The notes: generated by a model not told the origin, from the letters alone. A DNA stretch of 5,649 nucleotides from Tannerellaceae bacterium (GCA_020860805.1 JAJBTP010000511.1:1-5649), one strand, 5' to 3'. Positions 1 through 5,553 are shown, numbered from the stretch's first letter. A program made the numbers and translations.

Positions 1-56
1 GAGGACTCTACTCTGGATTTTCGCAGTAGATCCTCGATTCCAATTTCCAGCTCCAT
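1..56 (-). CDS. N-terminal fragment of probable AlbA_2-type ATP-binding protein (cut by window edge)
   Basis: The frame starts at ATG 56 and runs off the window edge after 18 codons (MELEIGIEDLLRKSRVES). An AAAGGA ribosome-binding sequence lies about nine bases upstream. From memory, the segment resembles the extreme N-terminus of clostridial AlbA_2 (formerly AAA_4, Schlafen-like) ATP-binding proteins, in which an RVES motif is followed by an I-E-[YF]-K-x-G-W-N-P motif. That following motif would lie outside the window, so the family is a guess from 18 residues. Such proteins are usually annotated as putative transcriptional regulators or RecG-like helicases and are common next to mobile elements. 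A different frame is also open here (from ATG 120), but it lacks an obvious ribosome-binding site. Confidence 0.45.
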   Translation of the reverse strand, partial: MELEIGIEDLLRKSRVES

Positions 57-96
57 AAGTGTAAATCCTTTCTGTTACGGAACGATAGCGCCCAGC

Positions 97-142
97 AGAC
101 CGACGGTCTTCAGAACTCATATAGAACTGAAGCCGGTGGCTT
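97..142 (-). promoter_or_regulatory. Leader with mutually exclusive hairpins
   Basis: Plus-strand AGACC-GAC-GGTCT (97-109) and AAGCC-GGT-GGCTT (130-142) are two perfect 5-bp hairpins with 3-nt loops. CTTCAG (108-113) can instead pair with CTGAAG (127-132), which would disrupt both. GAACT is repeated at 113-117 and 124-128. The segment is visibly richer in G and C than its surroundings and sits 40-90 bases upstream of the ATG at 56. Alternative pairing of this sort is what an attenuator would show, but there is no clear U-tract terminator and function is inference. Confidence 0.35.
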
Positions 143-156
143 GCATGATTTCAAAT

Positions 157-180
157 TCAATTCTCACTTCTATCAGCCAT
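157..180 (-). CDS. Possible 7-codon leader peptide
   Basis: ATG at 180 is preceded by TAGGAG with an 8-nt gap, a better ribosome-binding site than most in this window. The frame reads MADRSEN and stops at 157-159. It starts directly after three consecutive in-frame stop codons (TGA TAA TAG, 192-200) that close the preceding gene. A well-placed start on so short a frame suggests a leader peptide for the hairpin region at 97-142 or the relic of a frameshifted gene. The residues show no run of one amino acid that would point to classical attenuation. Confidence 0.25.
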   Translation of the reverse strand: MADRSEN

Positions 181-197
181 TATCAATGCTCCTATTA

Positions 198-588
198 TCA
201 TCCATCCACTCTTACCTCGGATTCATATTCTCTGCCTTTATAAATCTGAGTTATGCCATCTGTGCTTTCATATCTGCAATAAAATTTGGTTTTTGCATCT
301 CGATCAGATATCCTGAATGAATTCTGACTGTCTGATTCGCCTCTGTCGTAATTTCCACAGTATACCATCTTTCTGTTATATTATACATCTCAACTAATTG
401 ATATTGTTTAATGTTTACAACAGACTTTGAGTCTCCCTTATCTGTATAATATATTAGCTGTTTTTTAATCGGTAAGCCTACAGCTTTTCGGATAAGCTTT
501 TCATTATCATCCGGATTTTCACAACCCGAATATATTTTTCAGAATCAAGAATTATATTATCACTTCCAACCTTTACTTCTTGAATCAT
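198..588 (-). pseudogene. Small hypothetical gene with two 1-nt frameshifts
   Basis: This stretch looks non-coding because no single frame stays open, but three frames joined end to end give one plausible 130-residue protein. It starts at ATG 588 (MIQEVKVGSDNIILDSEKYI) with GGAGG overlapping the exonuclease stop codon and a 7-nt gap. One base is missing near 521-528, after which the frame continues CENPDDNEKLIRKAVGLP through a stretch ending SGYLIEMQKPNF. A second base is missing in the T-run at 281-284, and the tail reads YKGREYESEVRVDG before TGA at 198-200. The missing bases bring 391 nt to 393 nt, exactly 131 codons. The gene follows the exonuclease by 12 bp and was probably its operon partner. 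I do not recognise the family; the composition is soluble, charged and beta-rich, with no membrane segment. The two joins are inferred from reading quality, not from an alignment. Confidence 0.6.
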
Positions 589-595
589 ACCATTT

Positions 596-601
596 CCTCC
601 T
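596..601 (-). promoter_or_regulatory. Ribosome binding site AGGAGG overlapping exonuclease stop
   Basis: AGGAGG shares its first A with the TGA stop of the exonuclease gene and sits 7 bases before ATG 588. It fixes the start of the otherwise hidden frameshifted gene and indicates translational coupling with the exonuclease. Confidence 0.75.
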
Positions 602-2474
602 CAGTCAACATTACGGTTCTTACCATAAAAGATTCTCCCTTGATCTAAGTTAGCCCGATACATGCAAGCCTTAGAATATAACTTATTCTTATGGACACAT
701 TTCCTTGCATCTGAACATTTTTCAAAAGAACTACAACATCCAAATTTAGATTCCTTTGAAACATATCCATTAATACAATAAATGGTATGCTTACGAATAT
801 AATCAACAATATACGGAGAAGTATCTTTCATTCGGATTCGAATCACTCCATTTTTACAATCAGATTTTGTTCTATTAATCATAATTGCATCGTGTGGTAA
901 AAAAGCATGCAGATCGCCCTCTTGAGTGTCTTTAATTGTTATATCCAAATCATCTGGTCTACTCTGAACTGTACTATAAGCAATCGTCATCACCAGTTTA
1001 GTCATTTCAGGTTTCTCATTTGGCATTTGAGGATAACTCGGCTCCCATATACAAACAGAATGACTAATTAGCTTATTTTTCTCCATTTTTCCATAGTTAT
1101 CTGCGAGATATAATGACCCCACTGGCAATTCATACTCTTTTACCAACTCATTAAGCATGTCACGTACAGCTTGTTTCCATTCCCCCTTCTCTAAAGAAAT
1201 TCTATTCAAGATACCTTCCTCGTATATTTCTTCTGAAACTATACCCTCGCAAGGATGATTTGTAGGATTCGCCTCTTGGCAGACTATATCTTCAGGAATT
1301 TCTTTTTTCTGACTTTCTCCATTCTGACGAATTATCAACAAACAAGGGATAAAGTCTTTTTCCTCTATGATTTTAATGTCTAATCCTTTGTCACTCAACT
1401 CCATGGCCTTTTGTATCTTACTTCCATAATTGCCGGTTTTCCAATTGTCGCTTCCTTTCGAACCAACGACAACATAATTGGTCGCTTTTTTTACAGACTT
1501 ATCTATAATCCCACCAACTTCCTCAATAAGCTTACATACATCAGAGCGATTCCCATAATCAAAATCACCTGTAACGCAGACATGTTGCTCATAAAGTGAT
1601 GTAATTTCTTCGTGACAGCTACGGCAACTAACCGGATCAACAAACTCTGTAAATAAAATTTGTAATTCTTCTAATTCATCTGATGTAACTTTGCCATCTT
1701 CTAAGACATTATCCAATGCATTAAATACTCTGTCGAATGGATAGTTTCCTTGCAGATCCCTATGATTTTCCATCCACCCCTTTAAAAAGGTAAATTCTGT
1801 GAGTGATACGTTTCCATCTTCAATGATCGATTCCAACACATTCTGTAATTCCTGAAGGGCTAGTGTTTCAGCGGTGTAATGAATCGTGTAGCTTCCCTTC
1901 CTGGTTGTTCCTTTGCGAAAAGCATTGTCTCCATATTCTGTGCAAAGCCTATCATAACAGTCCTTAGTTAGATAACAGTCCTTAAGAGCTCTGTGCTCGC
2001 CGGTCGTATTAAGCGAATAATACTTACTAATGGTCCCTAATTTATGATCATTCAACATAGTTAAGCATCTTCTTGCCACATGCAAAATATCAATGTAATT
2101 ATTTCTAAATGAGACCTCTCTATACTCTGTCAGATAATCATAAATAAGATTCATATCAAATGCTGCATTATTATATCCAATGATTACATCGCCACCGATA
2201 AAGGACATAAAATCATCTATCACTGCATCCATACTCGGTGCATCCTTTACCATATCATCCGTAATATGATTAACCTTGGATGCCTCTTCAGGAATATGAC
2301 AAGCCGGATTTACCAATGTACTATATTCATCCACAACAACATTATTTCGAACTTTTATAGCAGATATTTCTATAATTTTAGCAGATCTAATATATATGCC
2401 GTGGTTTCTAAGTCTACTACGCAATAATCGCTAATATACTTATTGATACTGCAACCTTTCTCAATTCTATCCAT
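601..2474 (-). CDS. DEDDh exonuclease-BRCT protein, frameshifted near the 5' end
   Basis: The gene probably encodes a DnaQ/PolC-epsilon-type 3'-5' exonuclease acting on DNA. The natural start is ATG 2474, with AGGGGG 9 bases upstream. It reads MDRIEKGCSINKYISDYCVV, then D-L-E-T-T, the Exo I D-x-E motif. One G is missing at 2399-2400, so the Exo I segment lies in a different frame from the rest; restoring it gives 624 residues. In that numbering: Exo I D21/E23; Exo II D107 in YNNAAFDMNL; Exo III H161 and D166 in EHRALKDC, making it DEDDh; a helical segment with two DG-containing repeats at about 202-279; a BRCT domain at about 297-377 (HVCVTGDFDYGNRSDVCKLI, GNYGSKIQKA), which suggests binding at nicks or DNA breaks; and a C-terminal five-cysteine cluster at about 578-604 (Cys 580, 581, 587, 593, 604), possibly metal-binding. 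Translation can also start at TTG 2424, but that product lacks the catalytic D-x-E. The cause is either a sequencing error or an inactivating mutation. Confidence 0.85.
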
Positions 2475-2483
2475 CGATTGAAT

Positions 2484-2489
2484 CCCCCT
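2484..2489 (-). promoter_or_regulatory. Ribosome binding site AGGGGG for the exonuclease
   Basis: AGGGGG lies 9 bases before ATG 2474. It decides the start: the TTG at 2424 has no comparable site and would leave out the Exo I motif. Confidence 0.75.
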
Positions 2490-2547
2490 TTTAGGATGTC
2501 CATACTTTTTTTAAATTATTGCTATTTAGGTTTTGAATCTAAGCAAA

Positions 2548-2576
2548 AGTATAACACTCTCTCAATTGTGAATCAA
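2548..2576 (-). promoter_or_regulatory. Sigma-A-type promoter for the exonuclease operon
   Basis: On the minus strand TTGATT (2571-2576) and TATACT (2548-2553) are separated by exactly 17 bp. They match the vegetative consensus at four of six and five of six positions. The predicted start near 2541 gives an untranslated leader of about 65 nt before ATG 2474. This makes the exonuclease and the genes downstream of it a separate transcription unit. Confidence 0.65.
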
Positions 2577-2590
2577 CGAATAGTTTACTT

Positions 2591-2620
2591 TCGATAAAGC
2601 CGACAAAGTCCAATAAAGTC
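2591..2620 (-). repeat. Three 10-bp tandem near-repeats upstream of the promoter
   Basis: Plus-strand TCGATAAAGC, CGACAAAGTC and CAATAAAGTC follow one another without gaps. On the minus strand each contains a CTTTRTYG-like core. The array ends 14 bp upstream of the -35 element. A 10-bp period places the cores on one face of the helix, as expected for an activator or repressor array. Function is inference. Confidence 0.45.
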
Positions 2621-2629
2621 ATTACATTT

Positions 2630-2926
2630 TTATAGTCTATGGTTCCCCTTCAGCCCATACTCTTTCGCCCACTCGCTTTGTCTCTGCCGCCGCTCTGTTG
2701 AGTATGGCTTTGTCACATGAATACTAACCCTGCTTTTATCCATCACCTCAAAGTAGGCACCATTGTTCTGATCTTCCTCAACCAAACGGCATATTTCCGG
2801 GTAGTCGCTGCTAAATGCTTTCAGCCTTCGTATCAGATTCAAATCATGCGTACGAATCTGCATAGGTGCGTCACTCTGATCATAATAGATTTCTGTATAT
2901 TTATCTTTCTTCGTATGTTTCTCCAT
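2630..2926 (-). CDS. Conserved-looking 98-residue protein of unknown function
   Basis: The start is ATG 2926 (MEKHTKKDKYTEIYYDQSDA) because GAGGGA sits 7 bases upstream. A longer frame from TTG 3037 lacks a convincing ribosome-binding site. The protein is small, soluble and charged, with no signal peptide or membrane segment. The central part reads PMQIRTHDLNLIRRLKAFSS and then YPEICRLVEEDQ. The tail is basic (TERRQRQSEWAKEYGLKG). From memory, short proteins with this QIRTHD...LIRRL...KPYS arrangement recur in mobile regions of gut Clostridia without an assigned role, but I could not check this. It stands alone between two intergenic stretches (192 bp upstream, 155 bp downstream), so it may be its own transcription unit. 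No clear promoter is visible upstream, so it could instead be read through from the NYN/coiled-coil pair. Confidence 0.8.
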   Translation of the reverse strand: MEKHTKKDKYTEIYYDQSDAPMQIRTHDLNLIRRLKAFSSDYPEICRLVEEDQNNGAYFEVMDKSRVSIHVTKPYSTERRQRQSEWAKEYGLKGNHRL

Positions 2927-2932
2927 GCTGTT

Positions 2933-2938
2933 TCCCTC
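2933..2938 (-). promoter_or_regulatory. Ribosome binding site GAGGGA that sets the 2926 start
   Basis: GAGGGA followed by a 6-nt spacer (AACAGC) directly precedes ATG 2926. It favours the 98-residue product over the 135-residue extension from TTG 3037. Confidence 0.7.
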
Positions 2939-2984
2939 AATAACCACATATTTTTCCGCAGATATCTTTTTTCTTGTTTTTTTA

Positions 2985-3101
2985 CCAATTCGCCAATCGG
3001 CATTTTTCACGATTTTCGCTTTGAAACTGCCCCCCAATGAACAACTTACCTGTCTGTAACCCCTGAAAATAGCTTTTTCTCTTATTTTACCGATTGGCGA
3101 A
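2985..3101. repeat. Paired 12-bp inverted motif in the leader of the 98-residue gene
   Basis: Plus-strand TTCGCCAATCGG (2989-3000) and CCGATTGGCGAA (3090-3101) are perfect reverse complements separated by 89 bp. The core is nearly self-complementary, so the two copies also align as direct repeats. On the minus strand, TTCGCCAATCGGTAAAA from 3101 matches TTGGCGAATTGGTAAAA from 2996 in 14 of 17 positions, and the A-rich similarity continues past it. This suggests either a long-range RNA stem in a leader or two operator copies. Confidence 0.5.
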
Positions 3102-3118
3102 CGGATTCTTCTTTTTTC

Positions 3119-3331
3119 CTATCTGACATCCCTAACGTGCTTTCGATTTCTTTTTTGATCCTCCATCTGCTCCTTCTGTTTAGCTTTCCGGAGCGCTTCT
3201 TCGATTGTATCTTTACCAAGGATAGCTTTCACCCGGTCAAAATTTTTCAGCTGCTCCTTCAGCCGAGTATTATCTTCTTCAGCCGAAGATAAGCGACGAT
3301 ACAACCGATCAATGCGTTCATTCAAATCCAT
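3119..3331 (-). CDS. Small coiled-coil protein downstream of the NYN nuclease
   Basis: ATG 3331 opens a 70-residue frame (MDLNERIDRLYRRLSSAEED). Residues 1-28 carry leucine/isoleucine heptads typical of a coiled coil. A short helix reading FDRVKAILGKDTIEEALRKA follows, and the tail is very basic. There is no membrane segment. The gene starts 24 bp after the NYN stop codon and is in the same frame, so the two are probably co-transcribed. The ribosome-binding site is weak (CGGG close to the ATG), which suggests translational coupling. The VKxxLGxxxxEEA helix plus charged tail recalls, from memory, the C-termini of clostridial mobilisation relaxases (MobV/Pre-like). It may therefore be a detached relaxase tail, or a partner or regulator of the nuclease. 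I cannot decide between these. Confidence 0.6.
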   Translation of the reverse strand: MDLNERIDRLYRRLSSAEEDNTRLKEQLKNFDRVKAILGKDTIEEALRKAKQKEQMEDQKRNRKHVRDVR

Positions 3332-3355
3332 AACCCGTGTCTTAATCTGTTCATA

Positions 3356-4027
3356 TTATGCACTCACGTCGGTCTGCTTCAGATATCTGTATATCTTTGT
3401 CCCATCTGCTCTCCCAAAAAGTTTCAGTGAGCTTATGTACAGAGCCTTTGGCTTCTGCTCTGCCTCAACCAGTTCACAAATTTTCACAAGCTTCTCTTCA
3501 TATTCGGTTCCACGAAATATGATTTCCAGCCTGTTCTTCAGGCGTTGGCGTTCCTGATATTTCACGTGCTCATTCTCAATGCTAACCTGTGCGGACTCCG
3601 CAACAATCCGCCTCTGTCGAAAGCTGTTTTCATTGGCAGAAACGATGCCTGCTCTCACAGAAGGGCTTCGCAATATCCGAGCGGAAGGAATATCCCTGTC
3701 TATCCAATAATCCTTCACCGCTCTATATCCTTTATCTCTGCTTACGATAATTATTTTCCCAGCAAAACCTTCTCCGAGCAGCTCACCGACGCAGGTAGCA
3801 ATATAAAAGTCCAGCGCGTTTTTACCGGTGTTCTTCAACTTGCACGCATGAAATTCACAGCCCGACTGCAAAATATAATCCATCACTCTTCTGGAGACAT
3901 GTTTACAGGCAGCGCTGAAAAAAATTGTAAGTATATCCGCATCATGCAGGTACTCCACGCCATCCAACCCCGCCTCCTTCACATTCTCATAATCGACCAA
4001 AAAATGCAGTCTGCTTCCGCTGCTCAT
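3356..4027 (-). CDS. NYN/PIN-like ribonuclease
   Basis: This intact 223-residue gene starts at ATG 4027, immediately after a G-rich ribosome-binding region (GAGGTGGGGGTGGAGGT). The fold signature is that of PIN-like NYN nucleases: a first strand LHFLVDYENV with Asp12 and Asn15, a middle helix KNALDFYIATCV with Asp73, and a strand IIIVSRDKGY with Asp98. These acids would bind the divalent metal for RNA hydrolysis. The C-terminal 60 residues (KNRLEIIFRGTEYEEKLVKI; LKLFGRADGTKIYRYLK) form a small helical domain that I recall as typical of the Firmicutes branch of this family. Length is normal and no key residue appears missing. It acts in the cytoplasm; RNA targets are unknown. The gene sits between a broken small gene (56 bp upstream) and a coiled-coil gene (24 bp downstream). 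That could mean a nuclease-partner pair, but no antitoxin is recognisable. Confidence 0.85.
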   Translation of the reverse strand: MSSGSRLHFLVDYENVKEAGLDGVEYLHDADILTIFFSAACKHVSRRVMDYILQSGCEFHACKLKNTGKNALDFYIATCVGELLGEGFAGKIIIVSRDKGYRAVKDYWIDRDIPSARILRSPSVRAGIVSANENSFRQRRIVAESAQVSIENEHVKYQERQRLKNRLEIIFRGTEYEEKLVKICELVEAEQKPKALYISSLKLFGRADGTKIYRYLKQTDVSA

Positions 4028-4083
4028 ACCTCCACCCCCACCTCTTATATCATCATGCCTTCAATTCTGTTTATTGGGTCTTC

Positions 4084-4407
4084 TCAGTATTTCTCTATAA
4101 AACACTTCCCTTTGTTCCTCTCATAATTCAAAAAAGGAATCTCCGCTTTTGCGAGGATGTGATTACTGATCGGCACATAGCGATATTTATCTATATCGGG
4201 AATAAATCGATTTACTCTGGCCCTGTTAGGGCAAACATACTCTTCATTGCTTATCCATAGCGTCTCCATCTTAATGGCGATACATTTTACAATTATCTTT
4301 TTCTCATAGTTCGACAAATCATAGATCTCATACGCGTATCACCCTCTTCCCTCACAAGCGATATCAACTTCTGGTGCAGTAAAAAATATGCTCCCTATCT
4401 TCTTCAT
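4084..4407 (-). pseudogene. Small unknown gene with an internal in-frame TGA
   Basis: ATG 4407 has GGAG six bases upstream and reads MKKIGSIFFTAPEVDIACEG, then R-G, then TGA at 4339-4341. The same frame continues without another stop as YAYEIYDLSNYEKKIIVKCI to the final stop at 4084, 107 codons in all excluding that final stop, counting the TGA. The downstream part alone could start at TTG 4317 but has no ribosome-binding site there. The simplest reading is a nonsense mutation in a ~106-residue protein. The visible protein is aromatic-rich (YVCPNRARVNRFIPDIDKYR, YVPISNHILAKAEIPFLNYE) with a single CP and no membrane segment. I do not recognise the family. It begins 25 bp after the methyltransferase stop codon, so it probably belonged to the same operon. 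An ATG at 4419 is an alternative start. Selenocysteine insertion is unlikely. Confidence 0.55.
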
Positions 4408-4432
4408 GTTGATCTCCATTCCACCGATCATT

Positions 4433-5467
4433 TCAACACTCTACCATCTGAGACCATGTCTTCCCTTCAAAACGGTTCTTAATCTTCTCTACATTCTCTT
4501 TCAAAATTTCAATCAGAATACAGTTCCGTTTCATCATTAATGCAGCTTCCCCCACAACACCGCTCCCCACAAAAGAATCCAACACTACCTCCCCCTCGTA
4601 TGTAACAAAATCCAATATCTGCTCACATAGAGAAATCGGCAATTCACTCTGATGAATCCTGTCCTTCCTCGCTACCGCCTGCACATCAAATTCTGTAGGA
4701 AGCATTCCTTTGCAACCGCTCATATAGCAATCGCTGCCTGTTTCAACTGATTTCTTTTCATCATACCGCATATTTCTGGCTTTTCCTTTTGAAAAAATCA
4801 TAATGTCGCAAACACTAGCGCTCAGTGATACTTTGTATCTCTTCGCTGAGTGTTTCGATATAAGCGCACACTAAACTCATGCTGCGCCTCTGTCTTGCAT
4901 TCGTCAAGTGTTTACATTATATCCTGCGTATTTTTCGATTTCCGTCCGGTATTGCTTACAAATGACCCTTTTTTCCAGGGCACTTTGGAATAATATAAGA
5001 ATCCTGCTTTCTTCGCAAACTGTTTAATCTGGTATAAATACTCGTAATTATTTTCATTCTCCGCCGGTAAAACCTCAACCAGAAAACATCCTGTTTTTAA
5101 AACTCTGGCTTTCTCTTCAAAATCTTTTTTGGGTATATTTAAAACAATAATATTGCTCCAATTTTCTCGTCCCGCCCCGGTTCGATTTCAAATCAAGCCA
5201 GGGATGATCCGTCAGAATGCAATCAATACTTTCATCCCTGATCATAGACAGATCTCTTCCATCGCCTTCTATGATAACACAAGCTTCATCAGCGTCGATC
5301 GTCTTATAAACACCTTTCGCAATACGCTCAAATTTCACATTAAGATTATCGTAAATGCGAGCACGCACTGTTTCATGTGGTTTATCTATATGTTCCCGAT
5401 AGGCTTCATTCAGCGTAAATGAAACCTTATCCTTAAAACAACTAAATAACTTTTCTGACAAAATCAT
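4433..5467 (-). pseudogene. N4/N6 DNA methyltransferase with N-terminal winged helix, disrupted
   Basis: Joining three pieces gives a 305-residue site-specific DNA methyltransferase of the Pfam N6_N4_Mtase type. It starts at ATG 5467, with GAGAGGG 8 bases upstream. Residues ~15-56 look like a winged helix (FTLNEAYREHIDKPHETVRA, FERIAKGVYK). Motif IV is TDHPW at ~86-90; the H in place of the usual P is, from memory, normal in this branch. The first frame ends at 5117 because an A-run at 5125-5130 has six A instead of five. After correction, DFEEKARVLKTGCFLVEVLP and VSNTGRKSKNTQDIM follow. A ~116-bp insertion then breaks the frame at a conserved block. Coding resumes at 4801 with MIFSKGKARNMR, MSGCKGMLPTEF, the HQSELP segment and the SAM-binding motif LDSFVGSG at ~257-264. 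Motif IV preceding motif I is the beta-class order. No restriction endonuclease is adjacent, so this was probably an orphan, element-borne methylase. It is inactive as read. Confidence 0.85.
4799..4923. mobile_element. MITE-like ~116-bp insertion inside the methyltransferase
   Basis: The methyltransferase codons for Asp-Ile-Met occur twice: GATATAATG at 4915-4923 and GACATTATG at 4799-4807 (minus strand). They match at 7 of 9 positions and could be a worn target duplication. The sequence between ends in inverted repeats: plus-strand ATAATGT (4800-4806) and AAACACT (4810-4816) are matched by AGTGTTT (4907-4913) and ACATTAT (4914-4920), with 3 extra bases on one side. Inside, AAACACTAGCG (4810-4820) pairs with CGCTGAGTGTTT (4844-4855) with one bulge, enclosing a second hairpin GATAC-TTT-GTATC (4827-4839). 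There is no transposase. A 30-codon minus-strand frame from TTG (LTNARQRRSMSLVCAYIETL, ending SITER) lies wholly inside. The exact boundaries are ambiguous by a few bases. Confidence 0.6.
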
Positions 5468-5524
5468 CCTTATAACCCTCTCATATTCTCAGTTATATAT
5501 TATATCAATATTTTCAATATTATT

Positions 5525-5553
5525 AGTATATTATAAATCAAATAAAATTACAA
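5525..5553 (-). promoter_or_regulatory. Candidate promoter for the methyltransferase
   Basis: On the minus strand TTGTAA (5548-5553) and TATACT (5525-5530) are 17 bp apart in a very AT-rich stretch. The -35 box overlaps the end of the inverted repeat at 5551-5591, so a protein or RNA structure formed there would affect initiation. Other TATAAT-like boxes nearby (TATAAT at 5529-5534, and more around 5485-5510) make the exact choice uncertain. Confidence 0.5.

Noticed and set aside
1411..1599. 62-residue plus-strand frame
   Set aside because: It is wholly antisense to the BRCT domain of the exonuclease gene.
2630..3037. 135-residue extended start (TTG 3037) for the 98-residue gene
   Set aside because: There is no good ribosome-binding site before 3037, whereas ATG 2926 has GAGGGA at ideal spacing. 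The open leader is reported as an observation instead.
2960..3105. Retron-like or group II intron interpretation of the paired inverted repeat
   Set aside because: There is no reverse transcriptase in the window and no domain V-like hairpin, so the repeat alone does not support it.
2717..3557. Plus-strand open frames at 2717-3040 and 3312-3557
   Set aside because: Both lie opposite recognisable minus-strand genes, with hydrophobic, serine- and phenylalanine-rich composition typical of antisense frames and no supporting ribosome-binding sites.
3545..4126. 193-residue plus-strand open frame
   Set aside because: It is antisense to the NYN nuclease gene, shows no family signature, and its length follows from the codon bias of the real gene on the other strand.
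4300..4341. Selenocysteine recoding of the in-frame TGA
   Set aside because: I could not find a convincing bacterial SECIS-type hairpin at the required distance downstream; the only structure is a palindrome touching the stop itself. A nonsense mutation is simpler.
5129..5422. 97-residue plus-strand frame
   Set aside because: It is antisense to the N-terminal winged-helix and motif IV region of the methyltransferase.
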